Part shown: positions 33,262-44,477 of the stretch, one piece after another
Layout: each line of letters begins with the position of its first letter
Numbering within the stretch: position 1 is the first letter of the stretch
NCBI GenBank assembly: GCA_001599815.1
Contig: BCIA01000002.1
Location: 4,561,626 to 4,625,625, forward strand
Reading direction: 5' to 3'
Origin: Furcasterigmium furcatum
Lineage: Eukaryota > Ascomycota > Sordariomycetes > Glomerellales > Plectosphaerellaceae
DNA length: 64,000 nucleotides
Made by a program: the position numbers and the translations under genes
The notes under the pieces: model-generated
Seen by the model: the letters and a program-made list of their open reading frames with translations, nothing else
Databases searched by the model: none
What the model was told of the DNA's origin: nothing

Positions 33262-36036
33262 TTAGACTGCCGTGCCATTCTGCGTGAGTGGCAAACCATC
33301 CATCCGCAACTGCAGGGCAGGACGGTGAATCTCCATGCTCCTGCTAGGAGCACGGGGAGCCCCTGGTGTGCGTGGGTGGGCAACGTTAACTCTTCCTCCG
33401 CGCTCCATGAGGCGCTCTGGGCCCTCATCGGAGTCGGAATCGTCTTCGCGTTCAAGGCCGTACTCGCTCAAGCGTGCGAAGTAGTCCGCCATCCCATCAA
33501 CGCTAGGTGTGCCGACAATGACATCGTACTGCGGTGGAGGCGTCTGAGCAACGAGGCCGGATGCAGGAGGCGGGGCATCCTCCGCATCAAACGCCGGAGG
33601 GTTGTACGAGGGCACGCGTAGCAGATGAATCGGGCGAGGCGCGTGAGTGTCGGAGTGTTGCGAAGTGGGCGGCGAGTTTCTTCCGCCAGCAGAGGTCCCA
33701 GTAGCCGTCGGGCTCAGCACGTTGGATGCTGTCAGATGCGCGGCCTGGGGCGGCGCGGGCATTCCCTCGCTGATGTCGACACCAGGCAGGGTTCCAGTAG
33801 ACGAGTTCGGAGACAAGTCGAAAGGAGCCGAGACCGTGGCGGCATCAGGACAGCCACAGGACGTCTGACGGCTCTGAGAATCCAGTAGAGAGCCACAATA
33901 CTCAGGAAGGGCGGTGTTCGCTTGAGTAGCACGGCAGTTGAGAACGGTAAAGGGCGAGTCAATGGAAATCTCAAAGTGGCGTCGGCGCTTGCCAGTGGGA
34001 TCTTCGGGATCGATGCGGGAGATGCGCATCACAATCTGAAAAAGGTGTGAGCTGTGGCGCCTACGCCTGGAGCGATTCAAAACACTTACCTTGATCCAAT
34101 GGTATACATTGACGTTCTTCCAGCTGCAATCCGGTGTAAGGCGAAGCTCCTTGCTCTTGGCCATCTGCTCGCACGTGGGCAGCTGTACGTTCATCTCAAT
34201 CTCGGTAGAGCCCCAGTAACTCTCGAGACCCAAGTCCAGGTCGCCCAACAAGTTGTCTGATGCCTCGGGAAGAGGATCCGGGTTGGTTCCACGCCTAGAT
34301 GCCTCGACAGATCGCCGGATGGCTGCAGCTTCCCGGGCTTCTCGGCGCTCGTGGGGGCTCAGTTCTCCGCCGCTCAGCACCCGAACCTCTGAAGAATTGT
34401 ACTGAGGATCGAGCGGCTTGCCTGCCACCTTTTCAAGTAGAAGTATCTTGCGGCCGGGGTCTTTTCTGGTGACGCGGCGGTCATTTGTCCAGTACTCGAT
34501 CGTCTCGGTGCAGAAAACCTTCAGCTTGTGGACCTGAACCTTGGCCAGGGGAGTGAGCTTGAAAGCGACGGGAATCTTGGAGCCGACGGGGAATGATTTC
34601 CCAGAGATGATAATGTCGTAATGCAGTTGATCTTCCCATTGCCGGCTGATAGAGATGGGCTCAGTCATCTCGAGCGACAACTGATCGGGCACGCGGATGA
34701 TGGCGACCTCCTTCTGGCCGTGGAGGTTGGGCTTGAAAGCGCCCGCCCGCTCGACTTGCGCATGAAGTTCCCACTTCACGGATCCGTACTGAAGTTTGAT
34801 GGTCTCCAATTGATGATGGTCGATGGGAAGCTCGAAGGAGTAGTCGTAGGTCCCGGGGTAGAAGACTTTGTAGCCCTTGTTAGCCTGGGTGGTGCTAACC
34901 TGGGCCTCTCCCTTGCCGAAACTTCGGGACTGGTTCGACTGCAGGGAGAGACGCTTGATCTCCTTTGCTGTCATACTATTTCGAACCGGCTGGATTGAGG
35001 CGTTCGAGTTTGCTGGGGATAGGGATGCTCGGATCGTCGGGGTGCCCGCCAAGCTGCCAGAGGCGTTGCTCTTCAGTTTGTAGGTGCACTGGTTGCCGAA
35101 CTCAGTCTCCCACCCATCGTTCATGGCGTTGAAAAAGGTCAACACCTGGGTTCGAAGCGACTCTTCCTCGAAAATGTCCACCTTCAGAGGCGGAATTCCC
35201 TCGGGCCACTCGGTTCGGGATTTTCCCATCAGCTTCAGGCTGACACCTTTGATCTTGACATTTTTCGTCACGACCAATTGTAACCTTCCGCGAAGCAAGG
35301 CGGTGCCTCCCTGGCCTTCGGGCCTGTGACCCTCATGCTCGAACCCGTTGAGGAAGACGTTGGGCTCTGCCAGGAGGATGGAGCACGAGACTCCGCTGCC
35401 AGCGGCAACTGGCTTGGGCACTTCCGAGACCAAAGAGGAAACGGCATTTTTTGCTGTCCGTACCGAGGAGATGCTATTCCTGTGGTAAGGGGCGGCGTAG
35501 GGACTGGCGTGAGGCGGCCTCATGGCCTCGACTAATGCTGGTGCTCGTAGAGCCATTTGTGTGTCTTCGGGCGCCGACTCTTCTCCCCTACAGATGGAAA
35601 ATCGACGGAGTATGCTCCCGGAGGTTGACTGTCGCCTGCTGGAAGGCGCCGAGGGGTTGGCGGAAGAGGTCTGAGGAAACGCGTGCGCTGTGGCGACGAA
35701 TGGGGCGAGAAGCTTGTCGATAGTTGACTTGGTGACGGACTCTCGAGAAGCAACACTCGCTCTCTTCTTGGCTTCCTTTCTCTTCTGCTTCTCCTCTTTC
35801 TTCCTCTGCTTGGCAGTAGGTTCCGCCGGCGGTCTCAGTTCTGGGGGTATGAAGCCGGGTGGGTAGGAGACGATGTGAATCGAGCGTCCTCGATGTTGGC
35901 GAGCACGGATCGGCGGCGTCGGCAGGGCAGCGATCACCGGTGGAGGCTCAAGGCGATAGCGGGGCCGATAGTAGACTCGACTGGTGCCGGCAACGTTTTC
36001 CCAACGATCAGTCGGAAGATGTCGAACTTCTGTCAT
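33262..36036 (-). CDS. Arrestin-related trafficking adaptor (ART-like)
   Basis: Seen: exon 1 is 34090-36036 and exon 2 is 33262-34035; the intron 34036-34089 is 54 bp (gtaagt..ttcag), a multiple of three, so unspliced DNA also reads through. The product is 906 residues. A basic Lys-rich segment (AKQRKKEEKQKRKEAKKR) lies near residue 100. The arrestin N domain begins near 215 (SCSILLAEPNVFLNGFEHEG, LVVTKNVKIKGVSLKLMGKS), the C domain near 470 (DIIISGKSFPVGSKIPVAFK), and a long Pro/Ser-rich tail has PPPQYDVI (near 817), a PPxY motif. Known: fungal arrestins (PF00339, PF02752; Aly, Rod1/CreD) recruit HECT ligases through PPxY and drive endocytosis of transporters. The ATG at 36036 is in an ACCGCCATGAC context; an upstream in-frame ATG at 36129 would add 31 residues. 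Its cargo is unknown. Confidence 0.88.
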   Translation of the reverse strand: MTEVRHLPTDRWENVAGTSRVYYRPRYRLEPPPVIAALPTPPIRARQHRGRSIHIVSYPPGFIPPELRPPAEPTAKQRKKEEKQKRKEAKKRASVASRESVTKSTIDKLLAPFVATAHAFPQTSSANPSAPSSRRQSTSGSILRRFSICRGEESAPEDTQMALRAPALVEAMRPPHASPYAAPYHRNSISSVRTAKNAVSSLVSEVPKPVAAGSGVSCSILLAEPNVFLNGFEHEGHRPEGQGGTALLRGRLQLVVTKNVKIKGVSLKLMGKSRTEWPEGIPPLKVDIFEEESLRTQVLTFFNAMNDGWETEFGNQCTYKLKSNASGSLAGTPTIRASLSPANSNASIQPVRNSMTAKEIKRLSLQSNQSRSFGKGEAQVSTTQANKGYKVFYPGTYDYSFELPIDHHQLETIKLQYGSVKWELHAQVERAGAFKPNLHGQKEVAIIRVPDQLSLEMTEPISISRQWEDQLHYDIIISGKSFPVGSKIPVAFKLTPLAKVQVHKLKVFCTETIEYWTNDRRVTRKDPGRKILLLEKVAGKPLDPQYNSSEVRVLSGGELSPHERREAREAAAIRRSVEASRRGTNPDPLPEASDNLLGDLDLGLESYWGSTEIEMNVQLPTCEQMAKSKELRLTPDCSWKNVNVYHWIKVSVLNRSRRRRHSSHLFQIVMRISRIDPEDPTGKRRRHFEISIDSPFTVLNCRATQANTALPEYCGSLLDSQSRQTSCGCPDAATVSAPFDLSPNSSTGTLPGVDISEGMPAPPQAAHLTASNVLSPTATGTSAGGRNSPPTSQHSDTHAPRPIHLLRVPSYNPPAFDAEDAPPPASGLVAQTPPPQYDVIVGTPSVDGMADYFARLSEYGLEREDDSDSDEGPERLMERGGRVNVAHPRTPGAPRAPSRSMEIHRPALQLRMDGLPLTQNGTAV

Positions 36037-39000
36037 GGCGGTTGTGTTAGGAAGTGTTGTCAAAGGGCAGCCGTGGTATAAGTGAGACCGGTCGCTTGGG
36101 AACCGCCTCGTCTTCAAGTAGATGGCCAAACGTGGCTCTCAATGCCCCTGTCGTGGAATTGAAGCATAAAAAACAAACAAACGGGGCTATCGAGTGGATT
36201 GGGTGCCAACGAAGGCCGGCATTAGGTAGGTTGATCTATGCGCTGGCAGAGAGGCAACGGTGAGGGTATCCACAGGATCGGTCAAGCACAGGTTGTCATG
36301 TGGAACATGCGCACCCAGCAGGGAAGTTGTGTCCTTGGTTGTAATTGAAGGCGAGGGCAAGGCGAGGCAAGGGGGAGAGAGGGGCAATGAATGGCAGTTT
36401 GGCCGCAAGCAGGGTTGTAGGCTGGTGATATGAGGTTCGGGCTAGGGGTCTGGATCACAGGAGAGGGCTGAGAAGGGAGCTGGGGCTGAGGGACGGGCTG
36501 TTGACGACCCCGAAATAGGAAGCAAATAAAGAAAAAGTTAGACGGCACGTACCGGATGGGAGAAGGCGGGGTGGAGGGATGGAAAAGTGAATGTCAGGAG
36601 AGGAGGTTCAGCGTAGGTCGTGGCATTAATCACATTCCACGCGGTGACCTAGGGCGACGGCGGTGCTGGCGGTGCTGACTGGTGATGGGCGAGACCGAGT
36701 AAGGAGCTGACGACCCAGAGATCGGGCTTCTCGCGGAGAAGTGGGTAGGGGAGGCCTGGAAGCTGGGGGCGTGAGGTGATTTGTCGGTATGACCGGCACG
36801 ACTTGAGTCGGGAGCGGCGCGCGCTGTCTCAAACTTTGGGCTCGTCGCCGATAGCAGGAAAACGTGACTGATGGGCTAGCGAGTCCCTCTTGCGCCAATC
36901 CAAAAATATGGTGGGTGACTGATGAGGTGTCCGGAAGTCGCGGGCTTCTCGCGGTCGGTCGGTCGGTCGGTCGCAAAGGCGATGGTGGATGGGTTTGATG
37001 CGTGCGTGCGTGCTGGTCGGTCGGAGACGGCGACAGGGAATGAGCCGGGACAAGCGAATATGTCGTCGGAGTGGTGATGCAAAAGAGCGGTCGTGACTCG
37101 CGCGCGTTGTGAGGGGTACCGCCTTCTTATCTCTCTACAACTGCACTGATGATTCCAAATGTTTGGTGTCGACAACGGGAGACGGCGAGCGGTGGAGGTT
37201 TTGTTGCTCTTGCTCGAGATTGGGTCGACAGGGTCGAGTCGAGGAGACGGACACGACCCCGGGATCGGCCTCCAGTTCCTTCCCATTCCTCCCTTTTTCC
37301 TGCCTTCTTTTCCTCCAAACCAGAATGACGGTGCCATGGCTGATCTACCTATGATGTAGTTGGGCCCTGTTTGGCAGTCACCATCCCTGCTAGCGCTACT
37401 TAGTCATCTCAATTGCCGGGCCATCAGTGGCCAACAGCTCTCGTTCGCGCCTGCCTTGCAGCGACTGCCAGGGAGTTACGCGTAGGTGCACTTTACCTCT
37501 TGCCCATTCTGGTTTTTGAGGTGGGTCCCAGTTGCTCGGCGCCATTGGCGCTCGATTCCGATCCAAGTGTGCAAAAGCCCGTCTTCTCACAGCGCACAAT
37601 TAGAACGCTGACTACTGCTGCTTCGACTTCACCATCTCAGCCCTTCCAGGCCGATGACTTTGGCCCAGTGGCGACCGGCGTATCCTCTAGCCTCAACCCA
37701 AAGACGGGGGCCGATGCGTCCGACCAGCAGAAGCAACCTCGAAGGGACACCGCAAGCACCGAGCCACCCCACAAGTCCCTACGTGCCTCTCCCCGAGCCG
37801 AGCCTTGCTGTGTACCTACAGCATGTACACCGTTGAGGCGGCGGGCGGATGACCTTCCTTCTGAGGTCAAATTGGCCATGAGCCTTGGGGAGATCTACCT
37901 CCTCCAACATGGCATCTCCTCGGCATCAAATTCCGGCCGCCGCACCCCACGCCCGACTCCCCGCCCAGATAGCACGGGTGTTTCTGTTCACAAACCCAGG
38001 TTTTCAGCTCGTCTGATCACGGTGCCATGATCGCTCGCGGATCAGGAACATGTTAACGTGTTCGGAAAGTCGTCAATTCAGCCCCTGCCTTGCTCATTGT
38101 TCAAGCGAGACCTTCCCCCTCACCACCTTTTAGACCCGTGGTGATGGGCAGGGCGGAGAAGGGTCTAGACCTCGCAAGATCGCCGTTTTCGTAACCAACT
38201 CTGGCGATCCTCCTGATCAGGCGCGCACCACCCAAATCCAATGGAGGGGTAAGCTTGTTCCGGGGCCGTTGGAGACAACCAAAACATTGTCTGGCGATGG
38301 CCAGTCACCAGTCACCAGCCTGGCACTGCCCTCCTTGCGTCCTCAATCTCCTCTGGGGCCTCGTCAACTGGCGTGAAGCCAATCACCTGCCGTCTGATGT
38401 TTGCATGCACTACGCGGCCGTCTGGAAGGGTGGCAAGGTGCTTCATCGATGGAGAGCTCCAACACGTCGGACCCCCCCTCCGACCTTGGTAATGGGGGAC
38501 CTCAAGGGTCCAGGGGAGTTGGGTTGTACTGGAAAAGTATCGACCCTCGTCAGCCCCATTTCGCTGGTTCGAACAGCGGCGGCAGGGCGACCCTTCTCAG
38601 CTTATCTTACCATGGGCGCAACGTCGACGACGTACTAACCCGTCGTGGGGAACCATACGCTTTCTCGTCGCGTCGCCACATGACACGACTACACCCAACG
38701 ATAGGGAAAGCAAGTCCATTTCATCATCGACATTCGCTAAGCCTTCTTTCCGCGGCCTGGACGCTTCACAGCCACTTGTGAGATGACAGTTGCTGGCGGT
38801 CCCGACGGCAAGCAAGCCTTCCGAGACCGATTGGTGACGCGGACAGGCCCTGTTCTAGACACCACAACGGTCATGATGAGAATTCGGGAGAGCTGGTTCC
38901 CGCAGCCTGTTTCGTACTGATCAGCAGCAGGGACATTTTTTCGAATGGCCTGCATGACTGACTAGCGCCGAGCGCCAGTCATGCCTTCAAATTATCCGTG

Positions 39001-40870
39001 GTGAAACGTCCTGCAAGCCCTTGGCCATCTTGGTCAATTCGCTGTCGTGAGCTTGATTTTGGGGGTTTCCGGGGGCCGCTGCACGTTGAGGTCATCGTTG
39101 CCCTTCTCACCTTAGCGCATGTACCCGTGCGCTGCCGTAAAGCTTGGCATACAAGGGTCGGCAGCGGGCATCCGTCACCTTCGGTTGGAGATTTGGAGGT
39201 TCGGTGAGGCCGGCCGGTGAGCTCTCAGAAATTCAGATGAGATTTGCGCCGCGATCTGGGCGACGAGACCAGAACACTTGATCGGCGGGTTGCCACACCT
39301 TACTCTCTTGGTCACTTATTAATTGCCCGGATAGGCCATCTTGATTATCAACCGCGTAATCCGCATCAACCTTCAGTTCATCCGCTCAAGAGGAACAGCG
39401 AGGGAACATCCGCTGATGAAGTTCGGTTGAACCGGAGAGGACGATGGATCGCCCGGATCGTCCCAATATTTTTATCCCAAGAGTCCGTTGCTTCCGCGGG
39501 CACGTCGGCACCACCGGTTTTCAGACGACTATTTCCGTGATCTGATGGTGCGAGTCACGGAAGAGAGCAGGCCTCGGGACCCTCTCACGCTCCACAGGCC
39601 CTTTGGCTGCCCGCATAATTTCTCCGATTCGATGCCGGGGCGACGGGGAAAGATTCTGAGCTCCGTGACCCATCCCGGTGCCGGTTCCGGGGAGACGATC
39701 TTGGGACAGGGAGCAAGATCGGCAGCACGGCGGAGGACGATCGGAGTCTCGGGGTTGGAGAGCGCGATCGTCTCTGTCAAACAACATCCTGGCCAGAGAT
39801 CATCAACATTTATTGATCATGTTGATTTAAGCATCGGTAATGTTCGGTAAATGCTCTCACAACAGACTTGAGGGCAACTCATCCCAGTCCTTGAGCAATC
39901 ACTCGGGTCTCAGGAGTTAAGGATCAAGGGCCTGTTCTGGCAGACCACCAGCATGGCATGCAACAACGTCATTTCCTGTTCGCCAAGTTATCTTTTTGCG
40001 CGTGGGTGAAACCAATTGATTCTGTCATTGTTCGTTATAGAAATGCTTCCAGCTGGCCAGCCTATCAGCCAAGACCCTGTCCGCGGACCACAATGCCACC
40101 GGCTGACTTCTTGACGTGGCAGCCTGATGGCGTCTGGCTACGCGTATCCCGTGACCGACGGACGGCTGGAGGATTCTGGTCGAATGGAAGTGCAGGGCAC
40201 GCCTACATCAATTGAGACCCTTGCAGTCTCCCGTCAGCCCAGGACATGCTGAAAGTACGGCATCGTTTCGATAAACATCGGCCGACATTGCTGGCACATC
40301 ATCCACGGCGACCACACCCACATCCTGAGTCAACTGAATTGCATACAGCCGGTTCTGCATCTGGCATTGCCTGTTACTTCACTCACGACTCGACAATGAG
40401 AGCGCTCGGGGTGCTCCTGTACTGGCTGGCGGGTTGGGTATCAGCTGCTTTTACAGATGCGGGGGATCCAAGGTGACCATCCTTCACCACAAGTCATCTG
40501 CCACCGAGCAGACATAAATCTCTCGAAGCTTTGCTGATACGTTGAAGTGTTCGTTTCGGAATCGTCATGGTGCTGCTGGCTGCCACGGGCCTGGGAGTCG
40601 CTCTCCTGTTCCGCCTCGGCCACAGCCGCAGCGCAAGCGACGGGATGCTTGAGAAGCCGAGGTTGCCACCCAGGCCGCGTCTCAGGCGTCCACCTACAAT
40701 TGATTGAGAGGCCAGGAACCGAGAGGCGAAGGTCGATGGAGCAGCTGGGTTGGGGCGGAGGGTTTTCTGCGAGATCTTGGATGAGGTGGCTCTGTTGGAG
40801 GGAATGCAAGTCTAGGAAGGATAAATTCGATCAAATCAAACAAATGGAGACCGTATAGGTAGTCTGTCGT
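36037..40870. other. Large gap, 4.8 kb, without a convincing gene
   Basis: The first 1.3 kb is a C/T-rich (minus-strand sense) upstream region of the arrestin-like gene with a (GGTC)n microsatellite. The rest has several short frames (37413-38030, 38401-38781, 39488-39850) without motifs, conserved-looking ends or introns. A small inverted repeat (ATCAACAT / ATGTTGAT) lies at about 39801-39826. The region may hold noncoding RNA or old element remains; I cannot support a specific call. Confidence 0.45.
36953..36973. repeat. (GGTC)n microsatellite
   Basis: Five tetranucleotide copies in a row lie in the presumed promoter or 5' UTR region of the arrestin-like gene. GGTC/GACC-type runs continue imperfectly near 37015-37022. 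Confidence 0.75.
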
Positions 40871-41542
40871 CTAAACAGCTGCTGCTTCCCTTTCAACCAG
40901 CTCCGTGGCTTCCTCGGCCCTCTCGTCCCTCCGCCGTCGAAACGCGTCCAGCACCATCTCCCTCGTCCCGCCATGCGTGAGACCAAACTCGCCCTCAACC
41001 GTCTCGACCTTCCCGCTCCTCAGCTCCTCCTCCGTCGCCCAGACAAACGCATCATGCTCGTTCGGGTCGGCCTCCACCCTCAGGCCTTCGGGTCCCTCCC
41101 CCCCGGCGACCTCCACCTCGAACGCGAACTTGACGAACGCAACCTCGCCGGTGCGATTCGTGATCCTGCTCCCGGGGACTTTGCCCTCGCCCTCGCTGAC
41201 GACGCGGACGATGCGCGTGGCGACGAGCCCTGCTTCCTCCCACAGCTCGCGGGCGGCGGAGACGAAGAGCGACCCGTCCTCCTCGTCGGCCGCGCCGCCC
41301 GGGGGTTCCCAGAGGCCGGGCATGCTGTCGTGCTGGGCGCGGCGGAGGAGGAGGACGCGGTTCTCCCGGTTGAAGACGAAGGAGCACGTGGCCAGGCCGT
41401 CCCAGGTTGACGGCGGATAATTGGCGGCGAGGTAGGCCGAGGGTGAGGTGTTGAAGGCGGCGAGAGAGGCGGGGTAGGTGATTTTGAAGGCAGGGCTTGC
41501 GCGCGGGGCGGGCGCCGGTTGCACGGGTGCCGCGGTGGCCAT
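40871..41542 (-). CDS. Nudix hydrolase
   Basis: Seen: one exon, 223 residues. The first 18 residues are Ala/Pro-rich. The Nudix domain covers about 50-200, with VLLLRRAQHDSMPGLWEPPGG and the Nudix box at about 82-106 (GGAADE, then AARELWEEAGL). The inner REx2EE metal-binding core is intact; the outer Glu of the usual GX5E spacing is Gly90, with several acidic residues (Asp86-Asp89) beside it and a one-residue shift. Known: PF00293 enzymes cleave nucleoside diphosphates linked to another group, using Mg2+. Substrate is unknown, but the order resembles small MutT-like housecleaning enzymes. The C-terminus is Arg/Glu-rich and probably helical. There is no signal peptide, so it is likely cytosolic. 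Confidence 0.88.
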   Translation of the reverse strand: MATAAPVQPAPAPRASPAFKITYPASLAAFNTSPSAYLAANYPPSTWDGLATCSFVFNRENRVLLLRRAQHDSMPGLWEPPGGAADEEDGSLFVSAARELWEEAGLVATRIVRVVSEGEGKVPGSRITNRTGEVAFVKFAFEVEVAGGEGPEGLRVEADPNEHDAFVWATEEELRSGKVETVEGEFGLTHGGTREMVLDAFRRRRDERAEEATELVEREAAAV

Positions 41543-42015
41543 GTTGATGAGTTTGTCGATGATAGGCGTGAGGTACAGGAAGATGTTCAGAGGAGATGAG
41601 TGACTCGGAGGTGAGGCCGTGGCTTTGGATGCCGTGGAAGCCTGGAGTCGTGGTGGGGTTCAAGTTGCCCCGCCTCACCAGCAGTTTGGCCTCACCTCAC
41701 CCATCACTGCGAGTGGCTTTCCTCAGGCTTGTCTAACCGGACCACATAGAATTAAATATTGAAACGATTATAGAATGAGTGCCTGTATTGATCTGAATTT
41801 GATTCAATAATTCAATGAGAGATGAAACCCCAGATTAGTGGAGTGGATGAATGATTCAGTCGAAGTAGAGTTACAATCTGTGCCTGATTCCAGGTTCCGC
41901 CACGATGTTGCCATGATGGATTGCGATACCACGGGTAACTTCAATTTCCCTATCCGTAAATGTACAAATAAGCCCCTTTCCTCCTACTGGGGCTCACATA
42001 TCCCCCCATTCGCCA
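41543..42015. other. Intergenic gap, 470 bp
   Basis: It holds the promoter of the Nudix gene and the 3' flank of the secreted glycoprotein gene. The stretch at 41740-41830 is AT-rich. No feature is recognised. Confidence 0.5.
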
Positions 42016-43011
42016 TCAGACCGTCGCAAGCAATGAGATAAAGACGGCGGCGAGGACCGGCGCAAGACGCGTAGCAGAGCTCTCACCATCATCCGTCGTC
42101 TTCAGGGACTTGGGGCACACGATGCTCCTCGACGCGGTCCTCCGGTCATCCTCGCTGTCTGAACTGTTGTGCATCCAGACCACCATAACATAATCAAAAG
42201 GTACGAGGATATCTGCAATGTCCAACCGCGTATCGTTAGGCCAGGCTCGGGAGGCACTGGAAGCCATCTCCGATCCGTATAACCAGTCGACGTCCCTCGC
42301 GGCCTCCTCACCGACGACGTCATCCCAAGACCGGTACTTTTGCGGTGCGTCGTTTTTGTAAGCGAACATACTCGGTGGCCTCTCGCATTCCTCGGGCAAC
42401 GCCACCCTGTCCATCCTCAGGCAGGAGCCGTTTGTCCACAATACTTCGCGGTCAAGGGCCTCGAGGCAAGCTTCTGAGAATAGCCCGCTACAGGGTCGCT
42501 CATCGTCATCGACATAGACGTCACGACTCGTCTCCAGACGGAAGAATGTCGTGCAGACTTCCCAAGAGGGGCTGCTGATACTGACGAAGGTGCCGTTTTG
42601 GCCGTTCTCGGCTGCCTCGACCGGGCCGAGGAGGCTCTCGGGAGGATTCAGGCGGAGCTCCGCGGCGTTGAAGATGGTGTCAGTGCGTTCTTTCGGTCTT
42701 ACACCCTCGGACCAGACGTTCTCTCGGACGGATAGTGAGATGGTCCAGCCGTCGATGCGGTCGCGAGAGTCCGCTGAGATGTTGAAGCCGTTGATCGGAA
42801 AGACGCCTGTCAGGTCGGGCTGAGACATCATGCCTGCCCAGTCTGGCGCCGAGATATTCCACGGGAATCTGTCGCGCAATCCGTCTGTCCCAAAAGTAAG
42901 ATCCATGAGCTCCTGGTCGTGCCTGTTGACGAGAGTAGAGGGCTGGCCGACGGCCAGTCCCGCGGTGACCAGCAGAGAGAGAAGAAAGACGAGCAGAGAC
43001 ATCCCGTACAT
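42016..43011 (-). CDS. Secreted glycoprotein, probably GPI-anchored, function unknown
   Basis: Seen: one exon, 331 residues. A signal peptide spans about 1-22 (MYGMSLLVFLLSLLVTAGLAVG). The body has several N-glycosylation sequons (NIS, NGT, NGS, NDT, NSS) and six spaced cysteines outside the signal (EVCTTF, RPCSG, EACLEA, GSCL, EECER, IVCPK), suggesting disulfides. The end is TRLAPVLAAVFISLLATV, a short hydrophobic tail after SSA residues, which fits a GPI signal. I recognise no catalytic motif or family. The second Met (position 4) could equally be the start without altering the signal. It is likely extracellular or cell-wall linked; an interaction role is possible but unproven. Confidence 0.75.
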   Translation of the reverse strand: MYGMSLLVFLLSLLVTAGLAVGQPSTLVNRHDQELMDLTFGTDGLRDRFPWNISAPDWAGMMSQPDLTGVFPINGFNISADSRDRIDGWTISLSVRENVWSEGVRPKERTDTIFNAAELRLNPPESLLGPVEAAENGQNGTFVSISSPSWEVCTTFFRLETSRDVYVDDDERPCSGLFSEACLEALDREVLWTNGSCLRMDRVALPEECERPPSMFAYKNDAPQKYRSWDDVVGEEAARDVDWLYGSEMASSASRAWPNDTRLDIADILVPFDYVMVVWMHNSSDSEDDRRTASRSIVCPKSLKTTDDGESSATRLAPVLAAVFISLLATV

Positions 43012-43351
43012 ATCAGAATCAGGCTGTGCCGGATGATGGTATCAAAATCAAAACAGCATTTGCAGCCTTCGGATCTTTTTAAGACAACGGTTTTGCTTTG
43101 GTCCTCGTATGCAACTTATTTCAGTCGCCATGGCACTCGTCATGGCCGTAACCCGTGACATCAGATGCAACCCGGTGGTGGTGTCTCGGCGTGTACAAGA
43201 CGTTGACTGGTCAGTAAGACTTGTGCCAATCTCGAATCATCCCCATGAACCAAGCCATGGCATGTCTCTCTCCTGGTACATCATCCGCGTATAATCTCTT
43301 GGGTTGACTCGCATGCGGTGACTTCAAGGAAGGCGGTCTTTCATTTCACAT
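43012..43351. other. Intergenic gap, 340 bp
   Basis: It contains the promoter of the secreted glycoprotein and the 3' flank of the next minus-strand gene. No repeat, RNA gene or clear TATA box is recognised. Confidence 0.5.
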
Positions 43352-44477
43352 CTACCAAGGTGAATCCAGCCTCATCGCCTCTGCTGTCTCCTGATCCCTC
43401 AACCTTTCGTGCGCCCGGGTCGCCGCTTCGAACTTGTCGGTATGCGTGGGGAATTCCATACGATCCCAGACATCCCTCAGTCTCAGATCACCCCGTCCGA
43501 CGGGGCGGAGTTTCCGCTCCCAGATATCCCGATAGATGCCTGTCTCTTCGATCGGTTCCTCGGGATCGACTCGGTCCATGTTGCTCTCGTCACCCAAGAT
43601 GGGAAGCAGGTCTTCAGAAGGTGAAGGGTCTGCCGTCAGGAATTCCAGCAGGGCCTTCTTCTGTTCTGGAAGAAGTCGATAGATTCTGTAAGTCACGCCG
43701 TCCCTGTCGGAGTGGAAGTAGACATCATCTGGGTTCCCTCTGTCGCGGCGGTCGAAGAGGACGACGCCGCCGAGGATGCGCGCCTCTGCCCAGTAGCCCG
43801 CAACATCGGCGCGGCCAGAAGGGTACTGCTCATGGTCTGTGAACCAAGGGTGGAAGAACAATGTTGGAGGGCGGCCATCCTTGAGCCATTCCCAGAGATC
43901 ATCATCCCTTGGCGGCACCCATTCATCGATGCCGTCGTCCTTGTGAAGGCCAATGTCCATTTCAAACAGTAGGACGGCGATCTGGTGGACTGCCACGGCC
44001 ACCATCTCAATCAAACGATTTTTGAAAGCTCGAGATCCGGGAGACGCAGCCTGGTAGGCAAGGAGGAGCTTGTTGCGCATGGGAGTCAGCCCGAGAATTG
44101 TCCAAGTCATGCCAGCGAGGGCCTTTTTTACAACTTACCCGTGAGTCAAAGCGAAGAGTTTCGGGTGTGAAGTTGTCGCGAAACTCTCGTGTTTTCTCAA
44201 GGATGCCGGGGCAGAGCTCGTCGTGTGCATCGTGGATGGGGTGATCATCATGTAGTAGCCCTCCCGCCGAGTCGCACAGAACATCGACTAACGGGAGCCC
44301 ATCGATGATCTGAGCATATGTTTCTTCTGCGATGTCCGTGGCCAGAACTCGGAGAATGCCGCGCGTGAGAAGCTCTCGGTGCGCTCCATCAAGAGCATCG
44401 AGAGGGAGCTGCCTGAATTCCGCGGCGTCCTGTCGTGGAGCCGCGACATGCGGAGCAGATGGCTCGTCTGAGGGCAT
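43352..44477 (-). CDS. Conserved-looking protein of unknown function
   Basis: Seen: exon 1 is 44139-44477 and exon 2 is 43352-44050, with an 88-bp intron 44051-44138 (gtaagt donor, gctgact branch, taccag acceptor); 345 residues. There is no signal peptide or strong membrane segment, although NRLIEMVAVAVHQIAVLLFEMD is an amphipathic helix candidate. Features include many acidic residues, DGRPPTLFFHPWFTDHEQYP, ILGGVVLFDRRD and DVYFHSDRDGVTYRIYRL, a pattern of a globular domain with beta strands. I recognise no known family. The frame is open further upstream (to 44669), but the ATG at 44477 has A at -3 and starts a hydrophilic N-terminus. Donor and branch quality make the intron likely; the function is unassigned. 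Confidence 0.7.

Noticed and set aside
37413..38030. 205-codon plus frame in the 4.8-kb gap
   Set aside because: It shows no domain, no splice-supported extension and an amino acid mix typical of translated noncoding DNA.
38560..38600. Hairpin with a GTTCGAA loop resembling a T arm
   Set aside because: The stem is displaced by one base from tRNA geometry and there is no D or acceptor stem around it.
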